IMG/VR virus record: IMGVR_UViG_3300028025_001978
Location: 1-41,153 of that record
Direction: 5' to 3' (one strand)
DNA: 41,153 bases
Origin: a virus
The translations under genes and the position numbers were made by a program. The notes under the pieces are model-generated. The model was given only the letters and a program-made list of their open reading frames with translations, made no database searches and had not been told where the DNA came from. Below are positions 22,156-31,464 of this stretch, one piece after another. How positions within the stretch are numbered: the first letter of the stretch is position 1; every line of letters starts with the position of its first letter.

Positions 22156-23142
22156 TTAGCTAGGAACAACCAAAGCAAACATGGATGAGGACTTAGCCGC
22201 ACCCACAGTAGCGGCATTACGCAAAGCGGCAACGCCATACAAAGTGTCAGATGTGAACAGAGTAGCCAAATACTCTTGTTTGTACTGAACTTGTGAACGC
22301 ACACCAACTTGCTCAACCAGAACCATAGAGTCCTTGTGACCCATCAAGCAGACACGAGCAATTGCAGAACCGCTAGTTGGGAAAGCGGCAGTTGCAGAAG
22401 CTGAGTCAGCATTGCTAGAAGTGAACACAGGGATACCATACAGGTTACCGATTTCACCATTCTGGATAGCGTTGCCATTACCGACAAATGCTTGTTCGGT
22501 GTAGCGAGCCAGACCCATCAAAGTGTTGCGGCTTGAAGGAGGAATCAGGAAGAAACGACCATCCATAGGAGTGTCGTTGTCATCCAAACGCTGAATGGTG
22601 CGGCGAATTGCGGCATCAGTCAGAGCAGACGCATTACCAGTGTTGGTGTTTGCGGTGTAGTCAAAGGTTGTTGTTCCGTCACCGCCAATGAAACCAGCGT
22701 CATAACGAGCAGAACCAGCAGTGCCACCATTGGCTGAACGACCCAACTGCACCAAGTCGGTATCAACTTGACGAGCCAAGGCGTAGCCAGCATCAGAGGT
22801 GTAGAACTGACGCATGGAGTTCAGAGCTTGAGCTTCCACGATGTCTTCGATCAATCGGCTATATTCATAGTGCTTGTTGATAGACACTTGGACTTCAGAC
22901 TCAGTAGCGGCAATCAAAGTGACTGCTGTCTCAGCGGCTTTAGCAGAAGCAGAACCACGAGTAGGTGCAGGAATGTGAATAGTGTCACCTTTCTTGCCCT
23001 TGAAGTTCATCTTCATAACCAAGTTAGCTAAAACGAGGTTCTTTTTATAAGCCGCTACGATTTCATCTGACCAAATATCAGGGATAAATTTTTCAGCGGT
23101 GGTGGTAGTAACTGAGTTACTAGGGGAAAATGATGTTGCCAT
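22156..23142 (-). CDS. Major capsid protein
   Basis: This 328-residue protein has an N-terminus (TTTTAEKFIPDIWSDEIVAA, MKMNFKGKKGDTIHIPAPTR) and middle (SINKHYEYSRLIEDIVEAQA) typical of HK97-fold coat proteins of environmental podoviruses. It directly follows the scaffold gene in transcription order and precedes a strong terminator. GGAG lies nine bases before the ATG. Exact coat family (P22-like or other) cannot be fixed by eye. Confidence 0.8.
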   Translation of the reverse strand: MATSFSPSNSVTTTTAEKFIPDIWSDEIVAAYKKNLVLANLVMKMNFKGKKGDTIHIPAPTRGSASAKAAETAVTLIAATESEVQVSINKHYEYSRLIEDIVEAQALNSMRQFYTSDAGYALARQVDTDLVQLGRSANGGTAGSARYDAGFIGGDGTTTFDYTANTNTGNASALTDAAIRRTIQRLDDNDTPMDGRFFLIPPSSRNTLMGLARYTEQAFVGNGNAIQNGEIGNLYGIPVFTSSNADSASATAAFPTSGSAIARVCLMGHKDSMVLVEQVGVRSQVQYKQEYLATLFTSDTLYGVAALRNAATVGAAKSSSMFALVVPS

Positions 23143-23173
23143 TTGTGTACTCCAATAAAATCAAAAGTTAGGG

Positions 23174-23935
23174 TTACTTGACTCTACCTTCACTGTATGC
23201 CGCCATGATTTCATCACTGAGGGCATCGTATCGTGCAGGGTCTTGCATCTTCAGCCGAATAAGGTCAGCCCTTCGGTAAACTCTCTTTCCAGACTCTCCA
23301 GTACCACCAACATCAACAGTTGCCGCCTTAAGGTTTGACTTGCGTTGGGTTTCCCCTGCTTCGCTCGTCTGTTTTGCCTTAATGCCCTTCAATTGCTTGT
23401 AGGTGCTCAACAATTCGTTAGCACTGTCATAGTCAAACTCACCATCTGCTTTTGCGTACAAACCAATGCGAACAGGTGAAGATTTCACCCAATTTGCAAA
23501 GTCTTGGTCTTGAACAATCTGACCGAAATCAGGGTGTTCTTGCGCCAGCTTTTGCTGAATTTGCATCTTCTTGAAGTCTTGACTAGCTTGTCTAGCCGCA
23601 AGTACATCAGGATGATTGTCAACAGTCTTACGAACAGCCGCCTGTGGATTCTCGAAAAAATCTACTTCGGGTTCTTCCTCTTTAATAGGTTGAGCTTTGC
23701 CAGCAAGGTTTTGCTTAATGAGTTCATCTGCGAGCTTTCTAACCTCACCAACCTCTTGAGCTTGCTTGCCAATGAGCTTTTCAGCCTCTTGGTGCATCTT
23801 AATAATGTCAGATAACTGTTTTCCCTTGTATTTCTCAGGGACATCATCTGACGCTTGCTCAAGGATTGAGTCAAGTTTCTGACTCTCAACAATGTCTAAC
23901 TCACTCTGCGACTCGTCTGGGTTATCAATCAACAT
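23174..23935 (-). CDS. Capsid scaffolding protein
   Basis: This is a 253-residue charged, helical protein. The middle has coiled-coil potential (HQEAEKLIGKQAQEVGEVRK), and the C-terminal helix-turn-helix-like end (YRRADLIRLKMQDPARYDAL) is the usual coat-binding tip of podovirus scaffolds. I start it at the ATG at 23935, with AAGGA five bases ahead, rather than at a GTG at 23956. The position before the capsid gene fits. Confidence 0.75.
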   Translation of the reverse strand: MLIDNPDESQSELDIVESQKLDSILEQASDDVPEKYKGKQLSDIIKMHQEAEKLIGKQAQEVGEVRKLADELIKQNLAGKAQPIKEEEPEVDFFENPQAAVRKTVDNHPDVLAARQASQDFKKMQIQQKLAQEHPDFGQIVQDQDFANWVKSSPVRIGLYAKADGEFDYDSANELLSTYKQLKGIKAKQTSEAGETQRKSNLKAATVDVGGTGESGKRVYRRADLIRLKMQDPARYDALSDEIMAAYSEGRVK

Positions 23936-23990
23936 ATTTTTCCTTTTTCCTGCCACTTTTGGGTTCTAGGATACACAACGGCATAAATGC

Positions 23991-24218
23991 TTATGTTGTG
24001 GCTTTGCGCTCATGCGCCAACTTATCTCGGTGTTTCTTGTCAAATTTCATCCATGAAGATGGAAAATGACCCGACCAACCTTCCAAGTTGACGCTTGGTG
24101 CGCTGATTGTGCGATTGGCTGAACCACCGCACTCACATTGAGCTACTTGCGCCTCATAATCGCAGTATCTCTCAATTCTGTGTCCACTCTCGCAGACAAA
24201 TTCATACATTCTTTTCAT
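23991..24218 (-). CDS. FmdB-like zinc-ribbon protein
   Basis: This 75-residue protein opens with MYEFVCESGHRIERYCDYEA and then C-x-C (QCECGG), a degenerate FmdB-type zinc ribbon in which the first knuckle is C-x-x-x-H rather than C-x-x-C. FmdB-like proteins are frequent between portal and capsid genes. GAGGA precedes the ATG. Function in virions is unknown. Confidence 0.65.
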   Translation of the reverse strand: MKRMYEFVCESGHRIERYCDYEAQVAQCECGGSANRTISAPSVNLEGWSGHFPSSWMKFDKKHRDKLAHERKATT

Positions 24219-24441
24219 TCAATTCCTCGTAGGCTCGTTCGCTGACTTCTTTCAAAGTTTTCAGCCAAGTCAAGATGGAAAGTTCACCTTTTCTGAACAT
24301 CAAGGTCTTTTCATCAGGAATTACGCTTATATTATTGAGTGACTCTATCATATTGTCAATATCAATAATTAAATCCTTCCAACCCTGATTTCCCATCATT
24401 TCAAAGCGATTTTCATAATAATGTTGTAGTTCTGGGGTCAT
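24202..24441 (-). CDS. Small hypothetical helical protein
   Basis: This 79-residue protein has the pattern HYYENRFEMMGNQGWKDLII and a later FRKGELSILTWLKTL. Similar small proteins are common in environmental podoviruses between portal and scaffold genes, and their role is unknown. It overlaps neighbours on both sides. Confidence 0.65.
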   Translation of the reverse strand: MTPELQHYYENRFEMMGNQGWKDLIIDIDNMIESLNNISVIPDEKTLMFRKGELSILTWLKTLKEVSERAYEELNEKNV

Positions 24442-24659
24442 GGCATTGCCGCTTTAATTGCATCAGTGGTGCTTGCCGCATCAATGGCAGTCTGCATGGC
24501 GGCATACTTGTCCCGCACAGCTTGCCTTGCCGCCTCTGCCGCTGTTGCTTCAGATGGAATGGTTGCCTTGATGTCCAAAGGCGCAAACTCAGCAGATCGT
24601 GCTGTGCGTCTAGCATCATGGGCAATGGTCTTGGCTTTGTCAATGTTAATGGTAATCAT
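24438..24659 (-). CDS. Small helical protein near the tail fibres
   Basis: This 73-residue, alanine-rich, helical protein starts MITINIDKAKTIAHDARRTA. The ATG at 24659 overlaps the upstream TGA (ATGA). An in-frame ATG at 24674 lies inside that gene. Proteins of this build often follow fibre genes and may help fibre folding, which is inference. Confidence 0.65.
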   Translation of the reverse strand: MITINIDKAKTIAHDARRTARSAEFAPLDIKATIPSEATAAEAARQAVRDKYAAMQTAIDAASTTDAIKAAMP

Positions 24660-24847
24660 TCTGAATACTCCCATGCGTTGCGGAATATGCGGTCTGTTGG
24701 AATGTCAGCGACATCCACAATCTTGTAAGGTTTGCCAGCAGGAACATCTTTGGTGGCAATTTCCTCAATGGTTAAACCGCATTCAGCGGCTGGAATGATG
24801 ACAGCAACACCGCCATCGTCTGTTGGGTAAATGATTCTTGAGTTCAT
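24656..24847 (-). CDS. Small hypothetical protein near the tail fibres
   Basis: This 63-residue acidic protein begins MNSRIIYPTDDGGVAVIIPA and has TDRIFRNAWEY near the end. That ending is common in small proteins encoded beside phage fibres. AAGGA lies before the ATG. It is coupled to the next gene by ATGA. Confidence 0.65.
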   Translation of the reverse strand: MNSRIIYPTDDGGVAVIIPAAECGLTIEEIATKDVPAGKPYKIVDVADIPTDRIFRNAWEYSE

Positions 24848-24856
24848 GTTCGTCCT

Positions 24857-25354
24857 TTATCTGAAAATAGCAACATTGTTATAGGTGCAATCTGTGCCAT
24901 TGCCTGTTCCTCTAGCCACAGTTGTTATTCTTACAACAGTTGTTGATGGTACTGTTGTCCATTCAATAGCAACTATGCCTAAACCTTCTACACCACTTTT
25001 TGTAGATGACAATGCTGTTGTTGAATAATTAGCATCAGGCATAGCAGTTGTAAAGTTAACTGTGTAATCACCAACACCATTATCAGTAATGCTAGTCACA
25101 TTCCCACTTGCACGAATAGCTACAGTACCTGTGCCATTAAAGTTCACCCAAGCACGACACATATAAATTGGTGCAGTGCCAGATACAGTAGGAATTTGCG
25201 CTGAATCAATGTTTGGGGTTGTCAGAGTTGGACTTGTCAAAGTCTTGTTTGTCAGTGTCTGTGTGTCAGTAGTTCCAACAACAGCACCAGTAGGATTACC
25301 TACGCCTCCTGCGGGGAATGTAACTCCTGCTGTACCGCTTATTAGAGTTGTCAT
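24857..25354 (-). CDS. Tail fibre tip protein with repeated module, paralogue A
   Basis: This is a 165-residue protein. The N-terminus has a TQTLTNKTLTSPTLTTPNID fibre-shaft repeat. The C-terminal module (IYMCRAWVNFNGTGTVAIRA, then SITDNGVG and VNFTTAMPDANY) also occurs in the gene at 26624-27160. Such tips are exchangeable receptor-binding heads. GAGGA precedes the ATG, and coupling to the gene before is by ATGA. Confidence 0.75.
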   Translation of the reverse strand: MTTLISGTAGVTFPAGGVGNPTGAVVGTTDTQTLTNKTLTSPTLTTPNIDSAQIPTVSGTAPIYMCRAWVNFNGTGTVAIRASGNVTSITDNGVGDYTVNFTTAMPDANYSTTALSSTKSGVEGLGIVAIEWTTVPSTTVVRITTVARGTGNGTDCTYNNVAIFR

Positions 25355-25515
25355 GTTTGTTCCTCGTCAGCAGGAAGTGGTTGGTTGCCCTCTGCAAGCC
25401 AAGCCTTGAACTCTGGATATTCTTCTGTGCAAGTTAAACGACATTTACCATCGTCATCAATACGAGCGTAAATTTGTGGTTCTCCATCAACGGAAGGTAA
25501 ACATTTATAAATCAT
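25351..25515 (-). CDS. Small protein between fibre genes
   Basis: This 54-residue protein starts MIYKCLPSVDGEPQIYARID and ends EGNQPLPADEEQT. ATGA overlaps link it to the fibre genes on both sides, so it is very likely translated. It may be a fibre assembly chaperone by position. No family is recognised. Confidence 0.7.
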   Translation of the reverse strand: MIYKCLPSVDGEPQIYARIDDDGKCRLTCTEEYPEFKAWLAEGNQPLPADEEQT

Positions 25516-26615
25516 AGTTCTGCACTCCATGCAAGATAACTGTTTGCACCATTAGCACCTGCTGTCAAACCATTTCCTGCTGTCAATACTGCTGAAACAG
25601 TGTAATTAACCACACCTAAAATTACACTTGCATTGGTAAAAGTTGGAACAGAAGAACAAGCAGTTGCAGTATTTTGATAAGCAAGTAAATAATCTGATGC
25701 AGTTCCAGATTGTTCTAATGCGCTTGGATTGGTTCTCATTGTCACTGGAAATGAAACAGCTACATCGGCTGTGGTTGTTGTTTTGGCATACCCTACCCCT
25801 TGTCTTCCTGATGAGCCAGATATTCTGTAATAGTACCTCTGACACAAAGCCAACTCAGTCCCATAAGGTCTGTAGTCAAAGCTAGTTGCTGTTGAGCCTT
25901 TTTCTAGCTGTACGCCTGTGATGTAGAACGTGGCTCCGTTTGTTCCCACTACGCTTGTTGCACCTGTGGCTGATACATAATTTACTGATGCCCATGCTCC
26001 AGCAGTGCCACTAAGTGTAGAGCCAGCACCAAGTGAAAAACAGAGGTTTATGCCTATGCCATTAGTGGTTAGCCATGTTCCTGATGTATCACCAGCAATA
26101 GTTACCGTTTTTTGCTCCCATGTATTCGCGGCATTTATTGTGTAGGTGTATGGATATGATCGAGTTGCCGTTTGATTCCTTAAAGACCCACCAAATGCAC
26201 CAGTCAAACTTGAATAAACCCAAAAAGAAAGGGTAACTGTTGCCGCAGATGCTGTACCCCATGCTAAGTCCGCAACATTTAAACCTTCAATTCTTTGTTG
26301 GAAATTAAAATTTTCTGCTGCCCCAACTGTATAGGCTGAAAGCGATGTACAACCAAGATAATTTATAAAGCCAGCAGGTGGAGTTACAGAGCCAGCGTTT
26401 TGCCCAATTTTAAATTTTGATGCTACAGATGAGCCAACTAACCATCTATCAAGATAATAAACGCTACCAACAGCAGGATTCACCTCTGCCCCCGCATTCC
26501 TCTGGTCAATCACCATCGAACCATTGATGATGCGGTTCTTGAAGCCCATTGATGACGCAGAATTAAACTGCCCATCAAGGGTGATTCCAGTTGTTCCTGA
26601 TATTGCTATGGTCAT
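25512..26615 (-). CDS. Tail fibre / appendage protein with lectin-like middle
   Basis: This 367-residue protein begins MTIAISGTTGITLDGQFNSA. It continues with NRIINGSMVIDQRNAGAE and a beta-rich domain ending VQLEKGSTATSFDYRPYGTE, a pattern seen in phage appendage proteins with carbohydrate-binding-like folds. The C-terminal 100 residues look like a separate tip domain. It lies in the fibre cluster after the collagen-like fibre gene. Confidence 0.7.
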   Translation of the reverse strand: MTIAISGTTGITLDGQFNSASSMGFKNRIINGSMVIDQRNAGAEVNPAVGSVYYLDRWLVGSSVASKFKIGQNAGSVTPPAGFINYLGCTSLSAYTVGAAENFNFQQRIEGLNVADLAWGTASAATVTLSFWVYSSLTGAFGGSLRNQTATRSYPYTYTINAANTWEQKTVTIAGDTSGTWLTTNGIGINLCFSLGAGSTLSGTAGAWASVNYVSATGATSVVGTNGATFYITGVQLEKGSTATSFDYRPYGTELALCQRYYYRISGSSGRQGVGYAKTTTTADVAVSFPVTMRTNPSALEQSGTASDYLLAYQNTATACSSVPTFTNASVILGVVNYTVSAVLTAGNGLTAGANGANSYLAWSAEL

Positions 26616-26623
26616 GGTTATCC

Positions 26624-27160
26624 TTATCTAAAAACAGATGCAAAAATATAAGGCAAATCCGCATAACCAGCAGTTGTATCTGTGCCAAGTGAAGCACCAG
26701 CACCTAGTGCTATTCTGAATTTTGCTGTTGTAGGTGCTTGTCCGTTAGTTTGACCACCAATTGCATATAAAGCAGAACTTGAACTATAAGCAGTTACAAC
26801 AGGGGCGTAGTTTGCGTCAGTCATAGCTGTTGTGAAATTCACATCATATAAACCAACACCAGAATCAGTGATACTTGAGACATTTGCACTTGCCCGAATA
26901 GCAACAGTTCCTGTGCCGTTAAAGTTTACCCAAGCCCTTGCCATATACAAAGGCGCAGTTCCAGAAACAGTTGCAATTTGTGCAGAGTCAACGTTTGGCG
27001 TTGTCAATGTTTTATTAGTTAGCGTTTGAGTCGCATCTGTACCGACAAATGTAGTAGTTGCTGTCGGCAAAGTTAGCGTGTAATTGCTGTTTGTATTGGG
27101 TGCGGCAATGGTCAATGTACCAGTACCGCTTGCATTTCCTGATATGGCTACTAGAGACAT
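26624..27160 (-). CDS. Tail fibre tip protein with repeated module, paralogue B
   Basis: This 178-residue protein has the fibre repeat DATQTLTNKTLTTPNVDSAQ and the same RAWVNFNGTGTVAIRAS and VNFTTAM.DANY module as the gene at 24857-25354, but a different C-terminal tip. The two genes are paralogues made by module duplication or exchange. AAAGGA precedes the ATG. Confidence 0.75.
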   Translation of the reverse strand: MSLVAISGNASGTGTLTIAAPNTNSNYTLTLPTATTTFVGTDATQTLTNKTLTTPNVDSAQIATVSGTAPLYMARAWVNFNGTGTVAIRASANVSSITDSGVGLYDVNFTTAMTDANYAPVVTAYSSSSALYAIGGQTNGQAPTTAKFRIALGAGASLGTDTTAGYADLPYIFASVFR

Positions 27161-27169
27161 TTCTTTCCT

Positions 27170-29374
27170 TTAAATCACAGTCCAAACTGAACCAGTTGCA
27201 ATCGTTACAGTTACACCAGAATTAACAGATACAGTTCCTGCACTTAATCCATTATTGCCTGCCGCAATGGTGTAGTCAGCAGATACAGTCTGTGAGTTCA
27301 CAACAATGCCATTGGATGCTACCAAAACAGTTGACTGCAACTCGCCAGTGCTAGGCTTGTAAAGCAACTTGGTATTACCAGTGTAAATCGTACTTGGCGT
27401 ACCACTTGTTGCATTTGCAAACAATGGATAGACATTGGTTGATGTACTTGTGTCGTTACTGATGCTTGCGCCAGCAGTCCCATTCGATGCGGCTGTAATC
27501 CGACCATAAGCATCAACAGTAATGTTTGCCGCTGTGTAGCTTGCCGCTGTTACTCCAGTAGTATCAAGAGCAACAGTGCCACTTGTTGTAATCGTGCCAC
27601 CAGTTAACCCTGTTCCAGCAGTGATTGAAGTCACAGTGCCAGAATAGGCATCGTTGGAAGTAATGGTGAAGTTAGGGTAAGTACCAGTAATGCTTGTTGT
27701 GCCAGCACCAGTCAATGCAACTGTTTGATCTGGTGCAGAGTTGGTAATAGTTACAGCACCAGTACCACTAGATACAGAAATCCCTGTACCAGCAACTGCT
27801 GAAGTCACGCCTGAGTTAGCAATCGTGATTGAACCAGCGCCTTCAGTAATGCTGATTCCAGTGCCATCAGTCAGTGTGTTCTTCTCCCACAATGAAGTAG
27901 AAGCGTTATAGATAAGCACTTGCCCATTGCTAGGATTCTGAGCAGAAACATTGTGCAACTCATCCATCTCATAGCCGTTTTGTATACGAACATACAAACG
28001 ACCATTGCCACTGTTGGCTCTTTCAACCACACCAATGTAAACAAGGTGGTTAGGTGCGTAGGGTTTGGTTGCAGTCAATGTTCCTGCTGTTGCGCCAAGA
28101 TACAAAGTATCTCCTGCCGTATACGCTCCAAGGTTCAAACCATCTTGAACACCTTGGCACAAGACCATACCAGCCTGTCCAGCGGCAATGTCTTCAGCAC
28201 AAATACCAAGCGTCTTAGCTGATGTTGCATCACCAGTGTTGTATGCCAATTTGACCGATACACGATCACCCTGTGCCGAATACATATAGACAGGTTGACC
28301 TTTGTTGATCGTTATAGCCTCATCATTGGTGACATAAGCATACAAAGTCTGACCAATATCAGCGGCAATGTTAGTTGTCAAACCAACAGTCAAAGTCTTT
28401 TGAGTGTCATCCCAATACAACTTACCAACAGCATTTGTATTTGTTGCAGTGGTATCAAATTGCACAAAATCAGGTGATGAGATTCCACCTGTGATGCCTG
28501 TCATTGAGGTGATGTTGTCGTTTGCGCCAGCAGTTGCCCAACTTTGGTCAATCTTTTGCCAAACAGTCCCATTGAAAACTAACCAATCCCCTGCTTGCCA
28601 ATCAGTAATGCCGTTCAGATTGGTAGTTCCAGCAACAGAAACAATGTAGTAGTACCCACTTGTGCCAGTGCTACTCGCAAGAGTTGGCGTATTGGTAGAT
28701 GCGTTCCATGTACCTTGATATGTCAAACCACTGCCACTGACAGTAGCCCAAGACAAGGCAGAACCATTGGTAGTTAGATACTTTCCTGCATTTCCTGTCT
28801 GACTAGGAATCAGGTTATCAATTTGAGTCTGAAGTGAGGCTAGAGTATCAAGAACAGACTGAGAAGTGCCGCCACCATTAGTAATGACTTTGATGCGTTC
28901 TGCAAGATCAGGAGCAACAACTTCACCAACATTGAGTTCAACACCAGAAGACAGTGCAATGATAAGGCTACCATCAAAATCAATCCGAGCAGAGGTAACA
29001 GAAACACCATCAACACCATCCACTCCATCACGCCCATCTCTACCAGCGTCACCCTTATCACCCTTTGCGCCATCTCGACCTGCTTTTCCATCTTTGCCAT
29101 CCCTTCCATCTTTGCCGTTGATACCATCACGACCATCTTTGATAGAAGCAACACGCTTTTCAATGGCATTACCTACATCGTCATAGCGAGAACGAATGTC
29201 AGCTTCAATCTTCTTGAGGGCTTGAACAACGAGGTCAACATTTTCACCAATCTTGCGCTTTTGCACTTCTTTGGCTTGGGCAACTGACTGACGCACTGAA
29301 TCCAAAACAGCCATCTGCTGTTCAGGAGTCATGTTCTTAAGGATTAGCTCCTTGGCAAGGTTTTCTACATCCAT
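27170..29374 (-). CDS. Long tail fibre with collagen-like stretch
   Basis: This is a 734-residue fibre. A helical N-terminus (about 1-75) is followed by 15 uninterrupted G-x-y triplets (about 81-125, rich in GRD, GKD and GVD), which should form a collagen-like triple helix. A long beta-rich shaft follows, with TLTDGTGISI, GTGISVSS and GLTGGTITTSGTVALDTTGV type repeats. The start overlaps the portal stop (TAATG), so the fibre follows the portal directly. Confidence 0.8.
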   Translation of the reverse strand: MDVENLAKELILKNMTPEQQMAVLDSVRQSVAQAKEVQKRKIGENVDLVVQALKKIEADIRSRYDDVGNAIEKRVASIKDGRDGINGKDGRDGKDGKAGRDGAKGDKGDAGRDGRDGVDGVDGVSVTSARIDFDGSLIIALSSGVELNVGEVVAPDLAERIKVITNGGGTSQSVLDTLASLQTQIDNLIPSQTGNAGKYLTTNGSALSWATVSGSGLTYQGTWNASTNTPTLASSTGTSGYYYIVSVAGTTNLNGITDWQAGDWLVFNGTVWQKIDQSWATAGANDNITSMTGITGGISSPDFVQFDTTATNTNAVGKLYWDDTQKTLTVGLTTNIAADIGQTLYAYVTNDEAITINKGQPVYMYSAQGDRVSVKLAYNTGDATSAKTLGICAEDIAAGQAGMVLCQGVQDGLNLGAYTAGDTLYLGATAGTLTATKPYAPNHLVYIGVVERANSGNGRLYVRIQNGYEMDELHNVSAQNPSNGQVLIYNASTSLWEKNTLTDGTGISITEGAGSITIANSGVTSAVAGTGISVSSGTGAVTITNSAPDQTVALTGAGTTSITGTYPNFTITSNDAYSGTVTSITAGTGLTGGTITTSGTVALDTTGVTAASYTAANITVDAYGRITAASNGTAGASISNDTSTSTNVYPLFANATSGTPSTIYTGNTKLLYKPSTGELQSTVLVASNGIVVNSQTVSADYTIAAGNNGLSAGTVSVNSGVTVTIATGSVWTVI

Positions 29375-31455
29375 TATTCAGTACCAGTTTGTGCAGAACT
29401 CAACTGCTTGGTCAATTGGTTGAGGAAATCTTCTTCCATGCCTGAAATCTTGTTGTTTTTCTCTGCCATTTGCAGTTCAACAATCTTAGATTTGTTCTTG
29501 ATGTCTGCTTCTTTCAGCATCAACTCAGCAATCTTAACTCTCTTGTCAAACTCTTTGGAAGCTAAATCGTCTTGATTTGGCAAGTTTTTGGTCAATGCAC
29601 TGGCTGTTTTTGCCTGTACTTCTTGAGGCATTAACTGCGCTTCAACCAACAATTTCTGTGCTTCAGCCCTATTTTGCTCTGCCGCTGTAGTGTTTACAGC
29701 AATCTGAGCCTGTGCCGCTTGGATAGCCAACTGCTGTTGAGCCTGTTGCATCTGTTGTTGCTCAGGATTGGGTTGCATCATCTCATCCAACTTGGCAATC
29801 AACTCCATTCGGTTGCTCAAACTGGAGTTTGCAACGATTCCCTTTAGGATAATTGGCAAAACAGGGGTTTCAGCACCCAAAGTCTGTAACAAACCAATGA
29901 ATTGCTGTTGCTCATACTCACGAGCAATGATGCCAAGGGTGGCAGTTGGGATGAAGTTCATGTCTACAGAGGGATAACGCTCTGGGTCAAACTGCATGAA
30001 CCTGAAAGCCGCTTTTTTGATGAATGGAATCAAGAAATCTTCTTGGAAATTCACCAAAGTGCGTTTGTATTTCTTGATGATAGAGGCAACAGCCATCGAC
30101 ATACCACCACCAGCACCATCACGAGCCGCTTGGCTGACCATTCCTTGAGAATCCAGCGTTCCAGTGGCTTGCAAGAGCATTCTTTCAAATGCTTGGGCAG
30201 TGGCAAGGTTGTTTGGGTCACTCTGACCAAACTTAAATGGGTACAAAATCTCGCTAGGTGCGCCATTTGTGAGGATAGCTTTTCCTGGCTTTATCTCAAA
30301 CTTCATTCCACGAGGCAAACGAGTGGCATCCATTGCAATCATGGGACTTGTGGTCAGTGCAAGTGAATCTAAGTGACTGCGAGTCTGTGCATCAATGGCT
30401 TTTTGCATATTGAATGCCTTTTCCACTGTGCCACGACCCAACAATCTGTTCGGAATCGTATCGTCTTGGTAGGACAGAACAGGTCTGTCTTTCATCATGT
30501 AAGGGTTTTCCTCAGCTTTGAGGAGCAATCCATCGTTGGCAATCACCACAATGGCTTCAACCATGTCTGTATAGTCTTCAGCGGCTGAGTTTTCGGGGAA
30601 CAACTCAACGATGTCCTTGTTTTCCTTCATGTTATTGAGGTACTCACGGGGGACAAGACCATAATAGGTCAGCAAAAGTACCTTTTCATCCTGATACTGA
30701 CTCACCTCTTGGGTAGGCTCAAGGTCAGTGTCTTCGTAGGTGGGCGTGATGTCTACTTTTCGGTAGATGCCTTTCTCGATGCCAGCCACAATCTTGTGGA
30801 TTGAGACATACTTCTCGATAGCCACGCCCATGCAGTCGTCAATGGATGTGCCATTAGGGTCAAAGAGGAAGTTCTTTGGGTTGACAGGCATGATCTTGAC
30901 AGCGATTCTGTCTCGCTCGATCACGCCAATTGCGGCTTGCCCCTGCATATTAGGAATAGCTTGTGTGGCAGGGATGTATTCTTTTTCGGTTTTGACAACA
31001 ATCTCGCCAATACCTGTGCCGTAGATTTCTGCCATCAACTCAATCTGGTCAATACTCTTGCGAATCTTGTCCTTTTTGAAGTCTTCCATCAGTTGAGCCT
31101 TAATCATCTCAACATCAATGGGGTTGCCGTTCACATCTTGAATATTGTCTTCAATGTCAAAGAACTCGCCTTGACCAAAGATTGCTTCCATAATCTCAGC
31201 ATGACGAGTCTCAACTGCTTGCTGAGTCGCAGGGGTCACAATACGGCTACGCTCTGACTCACGAGTCTTGTCTTCAGAAGCCCATTGACCTCGGAAGATG
31301 CGTTCATACTCTAACCAATCAGGTAGGAAGTTGACATCTCGGTAGTCACGCCACTTGGTGCAGTGGTCAACAACAAATGCTGTCAGTTCTTTATCAGCCT
31401 CAGTCGGCTCATAAAATTCGTTCTGCTCAAGTTTGACTTCTTTATCTGTTGCCAT
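29374..31455 (-). CDS. Portal protein (P22-like)
   Basis: This 693-residue portal is the dodecameric ring through which DNA enters and leaves the head. The N-terminal region (DYRDVNFLPDWLEYERIFRG, RIVTPATQQAVETRHAEIME) and the central QATGTLDSQGMV and GGGMSMAVASIIKKYKRTL segments fit P22-type portals. The C-terminal 150 residues form a Q/A-rich helical barrel-like tail. It follows the terminase genes and GAGGG precedes the ATG. Confidence 0.8.
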   Translation of the reverse strand: MATDKEVKLEQNEFYEPTEADKELTAFVVDHCTKWRDYRDVNFLPDWLEYERIFRGQWASEDKTRESERSRIVTPATQQAVETRHAEIMEAIFGQGEFFDIEDNIQDVNGNPIDVEMIKAQLMEDFKKDKIRKSIDQIELMAEIYGTGIGEIVVKTEKEYIPATQAIPNMQGQAAIGVIERDRIAVKIMPVNPKNFLFDPNGTSIDDCMGVAIEKYVSIHKIVAGIEKGIYRKVDITPTYEDTDLEPTQEVSQYQDEKVLLLTYYGLVPREYLNNMKENKDIVELFPENSAAEDYTDMVEAIVVIANDGLLLKAEENPYMMKDRPVLSYQDDTIPNRLLGRGTVEKAFNMQKAIDAQTRSHLDSLALTTSPMIAMDATRLPRGMKFEIKPGKAILTNGAPSEILYPFKFGQSDPNNLATAQAFERMLLQATGTLDSQGMVSQAARDGAGGGMSMAVASIIKKYKRTLVNFQEDFLIPFIKKAAFRFMQFDPERYPSVDMNFIPTATLGIIAREYEQQQFIGLLQTLGAETPVLPIILKGIVANSSLSNRMELIAKLDEMMQPNPEQQQMQQAQQQLAIQAAQAQIAVNTTAAEQNRAEAQKLLVEAQLMPQEVQAKTASALTKNLPNQDDLASKEFDKRVKIAELMLKEADIKNKSKIVELQMAEKNNKISGMEEDFLNQLTKQLSSAQTGTE

Positions 31456-31464
31456 TTAATGCCC

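Noticed and set aside
24857-29374. Diversity-generating retroelement acting on the fibre genes
   Set aside because: No reverse transcriptase, template repeat or accessory gene is visible. The fibre paralogues differ by module, not by adenine-directed changes.
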